64,000 nucleotides of DNA, taken from Saccharomyces mikatae IFO 1815 (Eukaryota > Ascomycota > Saccharomycetes > Saccharomycetales > Saccharomycetaceae). Positions 20,452 through 28,455 of this stretch are shown in pieces. Under the pieces are notes generated by a model. That model made no database searches. It was not told the origin of the DNA and was given only the letters and a program-made list of their open reading frames with translations. How positions within the stretch are numbered: position 1 is the stretch's first letter; every line of letters begins with the position of its first letter. A program made the position numbers and the translations under genes. The stretch lies in NCBI RefSeq assembly GCF_947241705.1, contig NC_079262.1, forward strand, positions 434,001 through 498,000. Reading direction: 5' to 3'.

Positions 20452-20519
20452 TTAAGAGCTGTTTCAGCAGAGATTAGAGGTTGAAATTATGTGAACGAAT
20501 CAGAATATAATTGGGAGAA

Positions 20520-21303
20520 ATGGCACCGAAAAAGAAATCAAATGATAAAGCCGTTCAGGCAAAAGGCGCAGAAGGTAATGTATATCTTTCTCTTCTAATC
20601 ACCCCCACCCCCAACTATTACTAACAAATGTATCTTCACTATTTAATCAGCGGAACAATTAATAGAGGACTATTTGGTATCACAATATAAACCGTTTTCT
20701 GTGAATGATATAATTCAGAATTTGCACAATAAAGTGACCAAAACAACTGCTACCAAAGCATTAGAAAATCTCGTTAACGAGAAACGCATAGTATCTAAAA
20801 CCTTTGGAAAAATTGTAATTTACTCTTGTAATGAACAAGAAACAGGATTACCCAATAATATTGATTCTTCTGAGTTTGATTTTGAAACCGTATTACAATT
20901 AAGAAATGATTTGATAGAGCTAGAGAGGGATAGATCAATGGCCAAAGACGCTCTTGACGCTGTGATCAAGGAACCTGAGAACGAAGAACTTTTAACAATC
21001 ATTGAAGGCGAAGAAAAAGAGTTAACAGAAATTGAGTCAAAATTACAAAATTTACAGGAGGATTGGAATCCAGCCAATGACGAAATTGTGAAGCAAATTA
21101 TGTCCGAAGATACACTCTTACAAAAAGAAATCACGAAGAGGTCAAAGATTTGTAAAAACTTGATTGCCACAATAAAGGACTCAGTGTGCCCAAAAAATAT
21201 GAACGAATTTCTAGTATGTAATCTGAACAGCAAGAGTTTTTTTTTTGTTATTATACTAACATGAACTTTTATACAGGACGAAATTGGGGTTGAGCACTTC
21301 TAA
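20520..21303 (+). CDS. HOP2: Meiotic homologous-pairing protein Hop2 (three exons)
   Basis: The coding sequence joins 20520-20574, 20651-21213 and 21277-21303, giving 214 residues. Exon 1 codes a basic start (MAPKKKSNDKAV). Exon 2 codes the winged-helix DNA-binding domain (about residues 20-80) and the leucine-rich coiled coil that pairs with Mnd1. The 27-base exon 3 adds the end DEIGVEHF. Without the second splice the frame would run into intron sequence (VCNLNSKSFF). Role: with Mnd1, it ensures synapsis between homologues and helps Dmc1 strand invasion in meiotic nuclei. Regulated by the URS1 upstream. Confidence 0.93.
20575..20650 (+). other. HOP2 intron 1
   Basis: 76 bases. The donor GTAATG departs from the yeast consensus GTATGT. 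The branch site TACTAAC (20619-20625) is perfect, and the acceptor AG is at 20649-20650 after TTTAATC. The splice completes an Ala codon (G|CG) and restores the frame. The weak donor suggests inefficient mitotic splicing. Confidence 0.88.
21214..21276 (+). other. HOP2 intron 2
   Basis: 63 bases with consensus donor GTATGT (21214-21219), perfect branch site TACTAAC (21254-21260) and acceptor TACAG ending at 21276. It splits the gene eight codons before the stop. The three perfect signals and the frame make it very likely real. Confidence 0.9.
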
Positions 21304-21471
21304 TGACAAAGACGGTCAGTTGGTCATATCCAGAACACTTGTTTTGTTGCTAGTTAATTTTCACAATAGTCCACTTTTTTATTCCTAAATTTTATTATTA
21401 ATTTACATACAGGTAAATATATTTCTTTTATTTTATATTGTTGGGAAGATAAAGCAGAACCTTAAATTGGC

Positions 21472-21735
21472 TTAAAAAACATACTGTGTGTTTTTAGGAC
21501 TGCTTGTTTTAGTCGTTACGGAAGTAGAATCACAGTTCCTGACAAATGTTACAGATCGGTAATATTCGAAAACTCCTTGCATTGCTTTCCCATTTGCGAG
21601 AATAGCAGTTGTCGAAACAGAATATGGTGTCGACTCTAAAGTTGCTGAGGGGATTTGTTCACATGAAATCTTCAGTTCTTGCGCTAAAACTGAAACTAAG
21701 ACGGAAAATAGTGATAAACAGCAAAGAAATTGCAT
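21472..21735 (-). CDS. AGA2: a-agglutinin binding subunit Aga2
   Basis: 87 residues: signal peptide (1-18, ending SVLAQ) and a small mature domain with two cysteines, Cys25 and Cys68. In the family these form the disulfides to the cell-wall anchor Aga1. The C-terminal end NTQYVF, known to contact alpha-agglutinin, is intact. Role: the secreted adhesion subunit of MATa cells that binds Sag1 on MATalpha cells during mating. Much of the first 24 residues and positions 66-80 differ from S. cerevisiae as I remember it. An alpha2/Mcm1-type operator and pheromone-response elements lie upstream. Confidence 0.96.
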   Translation of the reverse strand: MQFLCCLSLFSVLVSVLAQELKISCEQIPSATLESTPYSVSTTAILANGKAMQGVFEYYRSVTFVRNCDSTSVTTKTSSPKNTQYVF

Positions 21736-21925
21736 TTTTTCTGCTAATGTAAGATTTGACTGAAGTTTTTTTTGGCGTACAAGTGACTATCGAGAGCTGG
21801 ACACGAACAAGAATAAGACGTATATAGTAAGAAACATTAATGTACCCATCTTCATACATGTATTTATATGAATATCTACAAGCATAACCGATTACCTGGT
21901 GAACAAGGTACACGATTTAGAAACA

Positions 21926-21932
21926 TGAAACA
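21926..21932 (+). promoter_or_regulatory. Pheromone-response element (TGAAACA)
   Basis: TGAAACA, the Ste12 binding core, about 190 bases before the AGA2 start; a second copy is at 22128-22134. AGA2 is known to be induced by alpha-factor. Motif match plus context. Confidence 0.7.
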
Positions 21933-22002
21933 GCAGCTCAATCAAGTTTTTAGATGCGGGTCAAAGTTATTTATCACACTTTTCCATGCAACATTTAAAC
22001 CG

Positions 22003-22032
22003 CGTGTAATTACCGCATTCGGAAATTACATA
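22003..22032. promoter_or_regulatory. a-specific gene operator (alpha2-Mcm1) upstream of AGA2
   Basis: A near-symmetric site: alpha2 half-site CGTGTAATT, then the Mcm1 P-box ACCGCATTCGGAA with its CC-N6-GG core (22013-22022), then the inverted half-site AATTACATA. The spacing matches the classical operator that alpha2 and Mcm1 use to repress a-specific genes in alpha cells, while Mcm1 alone activates them in a cells. It lies about 270 bases before the AGA2 start. Confidence 0.88.
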
Positions 22033-22358
22033 GTTTCAGCAGTTATTTTGCTTGAAAATAGGCGTCATAGCAGTACACTCTGTAGTTTTATCATCAAACG
22101 ACACTGCAGATCTTACTGTCAGTTGGCTGAAACAAACGCCTTAGTATTCATTATCTTGTAATCTAATATGATTGTTGTTCGCTCCAATCTAAAACTTAAT
22201 CATCATTCGTCTTGCGAATACTCAAACAGCAGATTGATAGATGGATAGTAAATTATACCTCGCGAATGAATTACACAGAAAATAATACTAAATCGAAATA
22301 TTTAAAAATGATTTGAAAGAAAAATATTCATTGTACATAATAAGTTCAAGCATAAATC

Positions 22359-22826
22359 TTAACGAGAAGTAGCAGCAACCTTTTGGAAAGCACCCTTAGC
22401 TTGTTGCTTGGAAACCTTGGAACCTTGAACACCAGCAGATTTAGCCTTTTCAGCCTTTCTAGCAGCCTTGTCAGCTCTCTTCTTTTCCTTGTTGGCTCTC
22501 AATTTTTCTTCTCTGTTAGCCTTTCTAACTTCTGGCTTCAAAGATCTTCTTTCCTTGATCAAGTCTAAAGAAGCACCAGTGATTGGTCTTTGGGCCTTGA
22601 CGGTCTTTCTAGATCTCTTCTTAGCAACTTCTTCGGTAATACCCTTCTTGTGGTGCTTTCTAAACAAGACAGTCCAAGCGATTCTTCTTGGGTTCTTTCT
22701 TTGCTTGAACAAAGAAGCAGATTTGGAGTTTTGGAATCTGAAGATCTTGGAGTCACCACGGACAAACAAGGTACCTCTACCTGGGTAGATTTTAGCACCT
22801 GAAAAAGAATCGATTTCAACCTTCAT
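22359..22826 (-). CDS. RPL24A: 60S ribosomal protein eL24
   Basis: 155 residues, uninterrupted. The N-terminal domain (MKVEIDSFSGAKIYPGRG, about 1-65) is the conserved eL24 fold. A long, very basic helical tail with RKANREEKLRANKEKKRA follows. Role: a late-assembling large-subunit protein that forms an intersubunit bridge. Codon use is strongly biased to favoured yeast codons, as expected for a highly expressed gene. It is divergent from RPL30. Two paralogues exist in S. cerevisiae (RPL24A/B); position identifies this one as RPL24A. Confidence 0.97.
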   Translation of the reverse strand: MKVEIDSFSGAKIYPGRGTLFVRGDSKIFRFQNSKSASLFKQRKNPRRIAWTVLFRKHHKKGITEEVAKKRSRKTVKAQRPITGASLDLIKERRSLKPEVRKANREEKLRANKEKKRADKAARKAEKAKSAGVQGSKVSKQQAKGAFQKVAATSR

Positions 22827-23973
22827 TTTATCACTATATTAATCCAGGTTTTTCAAAGTTAATTGGAAAAATTCATGTTAGTAAATCTATATTCTTCACA
22901 AATAGACATATTGTCAATATAATAATGGTATCCGGTACGGTTATCTGGAAATTCCTGCAATTTTGGGGAGAAAGAAGGTAAAACGAGGAACATTTGTAAA
23001 TTGCAATTTCCTTTACTTATCATTTCTTTGAATATTAATGATATAGAGCTCAGTCATTTTCACGTTCCTGCAACGTGCATACGAAGTAAAGCAATCTTAT
23101 TGTGTATGTTGCTCCATAATTGACATATGTTGTACGTTACACTGAGACAAACTTTATTCTTACTAAAATTCAACTTTGCTATATTGGTTTAATGAAATAC
23201 ATCACACGCTAGAACATTCTAACATAATCTTGCACTTGGTTGCCATTAATTATAAGTTGCTCATCATATAGGGACATACCTCTCAAGTTATTGTCTTGGT
23301 GTCTTCTGTAACTTAACGATGGCAGTAGCGCAAACTACATAAATGTACTAAAATACACACTACCGTTGAGATTATCATGCAGCAAATTGACAGTACCTTA
23401 CTTCTGGTTTACGACTCTCTGTCTGCCCGTGTGCTCCCTCTCCCTGCCATGTCGACAAAACAGCTCCGTCCGCCTGCCTACTCTCCCCTCGTTCTGCCTG
23501 GGTATATTGGGCTCCTGTCCACTCTACCAAGACTAAGAACTTCCACCGGCTCATTGATGAAAGTAACAAAAAAAACTTGATCTAGACGAAAAAAGTTGGC
23601 AAAATCTTAATTTTAAGTATGTGGTTATCGGATGTAATTTCAAAACATGTACGGATGTATGTATATTCATCGACAAAACCTTTTTTTTTTTTTACGTGGC
23701 TCGCTTTTGTATCTTTTTTTTTTTCCATTTTTTCCTCATTAGAGACAGAATGGCAGTGCTCGCGCTTGCGATAGAGCGTAACCACACTATGCGGAATCTT
23801 ATCTTAACCATTTTTTTCCAGCAACTTTGATAAGTTACTTAACTTTTACTTTTCAACTTCGGTTTGTCTGTCTTCTGGACTTCCTATTTACTTTCTGTTC
23901 TTTTTTAACTTAACCAAACAGACCGGAGTGTTTAAGAACCTACAGCTTATTTAACCAATCAATATACGCAGAG
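22827..23973. other. Divergent ribosomal-protein promoter region (RPL24A/RPL30)
   Basis: About 1.15 kb between the two starts. A Rap1-type site lies at 23647-23658 (reverse of ACATCCGTACAT), with a weaker ATCGGATGTA at about 23628-23637, followed by long T tracts (23681-23693 and about 23716-23725). This is the usual layout of an RP promoter for RPL30. I find no equally good Rap1 site near RPL24A. A small palindrome, CACGTT-CCTGC-AACGTG, lies at about 23062-23078. No snoRNA seen. Confidence 0.6.
23647..23658 (-). promoter_or_regulatory. Rap1-type site of the RPL30 promoter
   Basis: ATGTACGGATGT reads ACATCCGTACAT on the minus strand, a standard Rap1 site of ribosomal-protein promoters. It is about 320 bases before the RPL30 ATG and is followed by T-rich DNA, which is typical. 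Confidence 0.75.
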
Positions 23974-23979
23974 ATGGTC
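23921..23979 (+). promoter_or_regulatory. RPL30 autoregulatory kink-turn RNA element
   Basis: GACCGGAGTG (23921-23930) in the 5' leader and ACGCAGAGATGGTC (23966-23979) across the start codon and the 5' splice site form the two strands of the known L30 binding structure. GACC pairs with GGTC, and between them are purine-rich loop strands. Established in S. cerevisiae: excess L30 binds this kink-turn in its own pre-mRNA and blocks splicing. Both strands are preserved here. Confidence 0.88.
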
Positions 23980-24533
23980 AGTATAACATGATTTCATAAT
24001 TATTTTGCTTTCTTCTTTCACAGAATAACAATGACAGCCTCGAATTCGTATTATAATTGGTAATGCCTTTTTTTTGGTGTTGGGTTTGAAAGTTTTTCTT
24101 TCTTTCAATATTATGCCCTTGCGAACGGTTGTGCGAAAGGAAAGTGAAATATTTGCATATACTTTAAACAATGTACTAACAATCAATACGATATTTTACA
24201 TCTTTAACATTTCAATAGGCCCCAGTTAAGTCCCAAGAATCTATCAACCAAAAATTGGCTTTGGTTATCAAGTCTGGTAAGTACACCTTAGGTTACAAAT
24301 CCACTGTCAAGTCTTTGAGACAAGGTAAGTCTAAGTTGATCATCATTGCCGCTAACACTCCAGTTTTGAGAAAGTCCGAATTGGAATATTACGCTATGTT
24401 GTCTAAGACCAAGGTCTACTACTTCCAAGGTGGTAACAACGAATTGGGTACCGCTGTCGGTAAATTGTTCAGAGTCGGTGTTGTCTCTATTTTGGAAGCT
24501 GGTGACTCTGATATCTTGACCACCTTGGCTTAA
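23974..24533 (+). CDS. RPL30: 60S ribosomal protein eL30 (two exons)
   Basis: The first exon is just the ATG (23974-23976). The second runs 24219-24533 and starts GCCCCAGTTAAG, giving a 105-residue protein with the L7Ae/L30e fold, as in S. cerevisiae. Recognisable stretches are [18 protein letters not shown] and [16 protein letters not shown]. Role: large-subunit protein near the GTPase-associated region. It also binds a kink-turn in its own pre-mRNA to repress splicing. Strongly biased codons show high expression. The adjacent CGR1 lies downstream on the same strand. Confidence 0.97.
23977..24218 (+). other. RPL30 intron with non-consensus donor GTCAGT
   Basis: 242 bases, donor GTCAGT (23977-23982), branch site TACTAAC (24174-24180), acceptor ATAG ending at 24218. 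The GTCAGT donor is the known peculiarity of RPL30. It forms part of the kink-turn bound by L30 protein. Intron length differs a little from S. cerevisiae (about 230), but the regulated 5' end is kept. Confidence 0.94.
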
Positions 24534-24970
24534 TTAAGGTGAATATGAACTATCTGTATTAGGACAGTTGTCTGATATGTATTTTTCTTTAATATATAAG
24601 TTTTAAACTATCTGTTAACCTTATTTTTCTTACTTTATACTCAGAAATAAGTCATTTTTGGCTCATTTGTTGCATTAGACTACTTTGAAAGTCAGATGGC
24701 TTTTCTCGCTTGCTTGCCTAGGCTTCTTCTACATTTCATAATATTGGTACTTTTCATTTTTTCATTTTTATTTTAGCAATGATTTTTCATGCGTCTCCGC
24801 AGAAACTGGAAAGCGATGAGATAAAATTTTCAGAAGTCCACTAGCTAATGAATATGGTGGAGAAAAGTCTGTCTAAAGTTGAGTAAGTCAATTTCGAGAG
24901 ATAAACATCAAAAATTAGTGCTCATATTCTTTGAAAAGCAAAGTACAAAGTAAAATATAATCAGGGCGAA
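24534..24970. other. RPL30 3' end and CGR1 promoter
   Basis: About 440 bases. The first half is AT-rich 3' UTR of RPL30. The second half carries adjacent PAC and RRPE elements (24813-24830) before CGR1. Nothing else recognised. Confidence 0.6.
24813..24830 (+). promoter_or_regulatory. PAC and RRPE elements upstream of CGR1
   Basis: GCGATGAGAT (24813-24822) fits the PAC consensus bound by Tod6/Dot6. It is directly followed by AAAATTTT (24823-24830), the core of the RRPE bound by Stb3. The pair marks ribosome-biogenesis genes in yeast and lies about 150 bases before CGR1, whose product acts in 60S processing. Confidence 0.85.
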
Positions 24971-25333
24971 ATGGAGCATGAATCAGGAGAAAACCAAAAT
25001 GTTGCCAAAGGTACTCCAGTTAGTGGGAGAGTATGGAAGGTGCAGAAGGAACCACTAAGGGTAAAGAGCAGGGTTGTTAAGAACAAGAAATTAACATCAT
25101 GGGAACTGAAAAAACAAAAAAGACTCGAAGATAAACAGTTTAAGGAAAGGTTAAAAGCTCTAAGAGATGAGAAGGAAGAAACTCGTCAAGCTAAGATAGC
25201 CATGTTAAAGGAAAGAAGAGAAAAGAAAGAAGAAAATGAAAGATACGAACGCTTGGCAGCAAAGATGCATGCTAAGAAGGTCGAGAGAATGAGAAGAAGG
25301 GAAAAGAGAAATAAGGCATTGAAAGAACGTTAA
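24971..25333 (+). CDS. CGR1: Nucleolar rRNA-processing protein Cgr1
   Basis: 120 residues, the same length as S. cerevisiae. The N-terminal third is basic with GRVWKVQKEPLRVKSRVVKN. The rest is one long Lys/Arg/Glu-rich coiled coil (LKKQKRLEDKQFKERLKAL and KKVERMRRREKRNKALKER). Role (family): nucleolar protein needed for processing of pre-rRNA for the 60S subunit. Regulation by PAC and RRPE elements fits. It shares strand and neighbourhood with RPL30, but each has its own promoter. Confidence 0.96.
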   Translation: MEHESGENQNVAKGTPVSGRVWKVQKEPLRVKSRVVKNKKLTSWELKKQKRLEDKQFKERLKALRDEKEETRQAKIAMLKERREKKEENERYERLAAKMHAKKVERMRRREKRNKALKER

Positions 25334-25590
25334 GTCAAAAATCTTTTCCCAAGTGATCATATGGATTAAACACAAAAATAAAAAGTGTAATAAAAGGCTC
25401 ATAAGTACACAATGAGAGGTACATAATCAATAATTGTATAGTATTTTTATTTAAGAATTTTTTTTTATGAGAGAAAAAACAGTGGCTCTTTACCACATAA
25501 GTAAATGAGAAAAGTTGAGACTATATTTTAGGGAATCCGTCACTACAATTAACAAGCAATGATAAAAAACGTTTTGACTATAAAAATAAA

Positions 25591-25681
25591 TGCGAATTCT
25601 GTGGATCGAACACAGGACCTCCAGATGTCTTGACCGAAGTTTTTCTTCAGTCTGGCGCTCTCCCAACTGAGCTAAATCCGC
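25591..25681 (-). tRNA. tF(GAA): tRNA-Phe(GAA) with intron
   Basis: On the minus strand the acceptor GCGGATT (from 25681) pairs with AATTCGC, and the discriminator A is at 25591. The anticodon GAA is at 25648-25646. An 18-base intron spans 25643-25626. The A box TAGCTCAGTTGG and B box GTTCGATCC are intact, and a T-rich terminator follows below 25590. The sequence equals the yeast tRNA-Phe gene apart from small intron changes. 91 bases in total. Confidence 0.98.
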
Positions 25682-26763
25682 TTCTTTTGATGAAAGAGAA
25701 GCAGTGTAGGTTGACTAATATGTAATCAAGACAATATCTATCGAGACCTTCATAAAACTCATATGAGACAACTTGTCTAGATTGAGGAATATAAGGTAGA
25801 GCTGTCTTCCGAGACCATCACTTAAACGCACAGGATTTCGGAACGATTTGTCTGTGAGAAGATTTTGAGATATTGGTTGAGATTCCGTTTTTGATTAAGG
25901 TAGTACTTTTTATGTGTACAGAATATACTAGAAGTTCCCCTCGAGGATATAGGAATCCAATAAAAGATGACAATAAAAGCATTTATAGGACTATGTAGAA
26001 TTACGAGTTCCATTTATTGGATTCCTATATCCTCGAGGAGAACTTCTAGTATATCTACATACCTAATATTATTGCCTTTATCAACAATGGAATCCCAACG
26101 ATCATCTTAAAATTCACCCATTTCTCAGAATCATTGCGTTTCGGCTTTCCCTATAATCGATGACTTCTTCTCATCATATATGTTATTTTCTAACACCATG
26201 TATAATAATAAACTAATAATCCTAATGCTATGCGATACGGAAAATTTGACTCATATTACAACATAAATATCTACATATTAATATCAGTATTCTGGAGAAC
26301 TATAGTATACAATAAGTACATAAAAATAGAACGTACAGTGGGCGAATGGTGGCCCTATATAACTTGAATATGAAAACGAAGGGTAAGTTATAATTTGAAA
26401 CTGCTTTACTCTTCTTGGTATACCTCCCCATGGAAATGTATCTCTTGGCCCTCAAAGTTTTCAAATTGGTAATTGCTTGAATATTATAATATATAAAGTA
26501 AAATGATAATGTAGATATATAATTGAACTGAATGATGCCGTTTATAAGGAAGAGCGGAAAGCAATTGTGCACATCTTGATGCTGCACTTACGTTCCTTTT
26601 TATCAACGTTTCTTGATTCCTCCTCTCTTTTATCCTTAATGTTTTTGTAATTGAAAATCACAACCTTGGATGTGTGAAATACCTATGCCGTTGATGTCGT
26701 ATTGAAAAGATCATAACTGCTGTTATTGATCTGTATATGCTTGTTTCCTAAGCCGGTTTAAAC
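25682..26763. other. Gene-free region upstream of tRNA-Phe, with delta remnants
   Basis: About 1.1 kb. A composite delta remnant occupies 25855-26263 (listed separately), within the Ty1 insertion window upstream of a Pol III gene. The remaining 500 bases (26264-26763) are AT-rich, include the SCW11 3' UTR, and hold no gene or repeat I can name. Confidence 0.55.
25855..26263. mobile_element. Composite delta LTR remnant: forward piece inside a reverse delta
   Basis: Three adjoining delta-like blocks. Bases 25855 to about 25966 read as the 3' part of a delta in reverse (ACTAGAAGTTCCCCTCGAGG). About 25961-26127 is the 3' part of a delta in forward orientation, ending CCCATTTCTCA. About 26128-26263 is the 5' part of a reverse delta, ending ATTACAACA. 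The simplest reading is a forward delta nested in an older reverse one, with parts lost since. Both are old and incomplete. No clear target duplication remains. Position 170-580 bases upstream of tRNA-Phe fits Ty1 target preference. Confidence 0.8.
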
Positions 26764-28455
26764 CTATGGAAGATATTGGATGACACCAAAAAACTGTTCG
26801 ATACCGTAATCACCAGGTGCTTTCCAGTAATCGTCGTAAGTTGATAAGATTGTAACATCTAAGTCCATTTCGTTCAAGATGTTTTGTACTGCAGTAATTT
26901 GGTTAGCTGTAGAAGGGATGTTGCCTCCATTCTGAATGCCAGATGATGGGTAACCAGTTTCAGTAACAAAAACATTAGAAGTACCACAGACGCCTTGAAC
27001 TAATTCAACTTGGCCCTTGACAAAGGTACCAGCAGTTTCTGCACTGGCACTAGTATCAAAGTAGGCATGTGGGTTGATACCGACAAAGTCAATTTCAGAA
27101 CTTTTGCATAAATCAGGATTATTTTCAAATGATACTGGTGGCTCGCTTGTAGTAATCTGGCCCGAATATCCAGCTTTGTTTAATTGAGACTTAACAGAGG
27201 AAATTTTACTGATCAAATCGGAAACAGAACACCAACCATTGTTAATAGCTTCGTTTCCAACAGTAATAAAATCAAAAACGTCCCAACCGTTAGTTTGACC
27301 ATATTCAATCAACGCAGAAACTGAATCATCTATGGAATCAACGCCGCTACTAGTAATGTACAAACCTTGATTGATCTTAATACCCAATTTTATGGCAGCT
27401 GGTTGAACAGTTTCGAAGGAATTACAGTCAGTACCATAAATACGAATTCTAGTGATATCTTTGGATTTAATCAACGTCAAATCAGAAAATACCGCTTCTG
27501 CAGACTTACAAGAGCCATCATTATTATAAGGTGAGTATGCAATAGCCTTTGGAGAAGACGTTATAGCAGCAGTGCTAACAGAGGAATCTGCAGATGTGGT
27601 GGTAGATGTTTCTTTTACAGATGAAGTAGTTGAGGAAGTAGTTATTGTAGTTGATTCGACGGATTTTTCAGAAGTAGTAGAAGTAGTAGAAGTAGTAGAA
27701 GTAGTCATTTGCTGGTTCAAAGACGCAGTTGCAGCAGCTTGGTGAGAATGGTGTTGGGTTTGAGTACTGTCTTCAACATTGACGTCAGCGACACCACTCA
27801 TGAGACTTTGTGTTGAGGAGGAAGTAGAAGTAGAAGTAAAAATAGAAGTAGAAGTAGAAGTAGAAGTAGAAGTGGTGGTAGAAGTAGTGGTAGGAGTAGT
27901 GGTAGGAGTAGTGGTAGGAGTAGTGGTAGGAGTAGTGGTAGGAGTAGTGGTAGTGGTAGGGGTAGTGATAGAAGGAGAGGGAGAAGAAGGAGAAGACGAA
28001 GGGGTAGAAGTTGTAGAAAATTGTTGTGCATCTTCACTTGTCTTTGGAGTGGAAGGAGATGTACTACTTTGTTGCGTAGAGACGGAGATTGCTTGAAAGG
28101 GAGAGGTTGATTGAAAAGTAGTAGTTGGCTGCAAAGTAGAGGTTGGTTGCAAGGACGATGCGCTCCTTTCAACCTTTTTTAAAAGAACCTTAGTGATAGT
28201 CGTGGTCGGTTCAGCAGTTGGGTTGACACCTTGTGGAATTAAGGTCGTGGTAAAAGTGACACTATCGCTTACTAAGAATTCAACAGTTGGAGCAACAACA
28301 ACATCTGTAGTAGTGGAATAGAAATCAGTGACGATATTAGTTGTGCTTGCTGTGTGAACTCTCGTTACAATTTCTCTCTTGGGAAGGATCGGTAAAGCTG
28401 AAACCAGGTAAGTTAAGCATAGCAATGACGATAGAAAGCTTATAGTTGAAATCAT
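26764..28455 (-). CDS. SCW11: Cell-wall glucanase-like protein Scw11 (GH17)
   Basis: 563 residues from the Met at 28455; the frame is open 27 codons further upstream, but the signal peptide starts here ([22 protein letters not shown]). A Kex2-type KR follows. Then comes a long Ser/Thr-rich, O-glycosylated region with PTTT repeats, and a C-terminal GH17 domain (about 310-563) with [17 protein letters not shown] and [12 protein letters not shown] carrying the likely acid/base and nucleophile Glu residues. Role (family): secreted wall protein for daughter-mother separation. Longer than the roughly 542 residues of S. cerevisiae, mainly in the repeats. Confidence 0.95.
   Translation of the reverse strand: MISTISFLSSLLCLTYLVSALPILPKREIVTRVHTASTTNIVTDFYSTTTDVVVAPTVEFLVSDSVTFTTTLIPQGVNPTAEPTTTITKVLLKKVERSASSLQPTSTLQPTTTFQSTSPFQAISVSTQQSSTSPSTPKTSEDAQQFSTTSTPSSSPSSPSPSITTPTTTTTPTTTPTTTPTTTPTTTPTTTSTTTSTSTSTSTSIFTSTSTSSSTQSLMSGVADVNVEDSTQTQHHSHQAAATASLNQQMTTSTTSTTSTTSEKSVESTTITTSSTTSSVKETSTTTSADSSVSTAAITSSPKAIAYSPYNNDGSCKSAEAVFSDLTLIKSKDITRIRIYGTDCNSFETVQPAAIKLGIKINQGLYITSSGVDSIDDSVSALIEYGQTNGWDVFDFITVGNEAINNGWCSVSDLISKISSVKSQLNKAGYSGQITTSEPPVSFENNPDLCKSSEIDFVGINPHAYFDTSASAETAGTFVKGQVELVQGVCGTSNVFVTETGYPSSGIQNGGNIPSTANQITAVQNILNEMDLDVTILSTYDDYWKAPGDYGIEQFFGVIQYLP
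27838..27978 (-). repeat. Thr/Pro/Ser codon repeats in SCW11
   Basis: On the plus strand this reads as GTAGTGGTAGGA units (about 27893-27963) and a GTAGAA run before them. On the coding strand they give tandem PTTT units and TS repeats. The tract is length-variable in nature by slippage or recombination and sets the length of the glycosylated stalk. It also creates long false frames on the other strand. Confidence 0.85.

Larger units (their letters stand above)
18157..20519. other. Long divergent intergenic region between MIG1 and HOP2
   Basis: About 2.36 kb with no convincing annotated gene, unusually long for this genome. Sites I can name are three GTGGGG/CCCCAC boxes (18369-18374, 18481-18486, 18895-18900) that match the Mig1 core, a TCACGTGA at 19068-19075, a direct repeat ACTATCGTAAT at 18691-18701 and 18716-18726, and the HOP2 URS1 at 20390-20402. 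A protein-like minus-strand frame without an ATG lies at 20257-20451. Other open frames (18309-18602 minus, 19783-20001 plus) look like chance. No tRNA, snoRNA or LTR recognised. Confidence 0.6.
21736..22358. other. AGA2 promoter and RPL24A 3' end
   Basis: About 620 bases. The AGA2 side holds a TGAAACA pheromone-response element (21926-21932), an a-specific operator (22003-22032) and another TGAAACA (22128-22134). The remainder is AT-rich 3' UTR of RPL24A. A plus-strand frame at 21868-22161 runs through the control sites and is not credible as a gene. Confidence 0.65.

Noticed and set aside
27779-28096. Val/Glu-repeat open frame opposite SCW11
   Set aside because: Product of the Thr/Ser codon repeats on the coding strand; no independent evidence.
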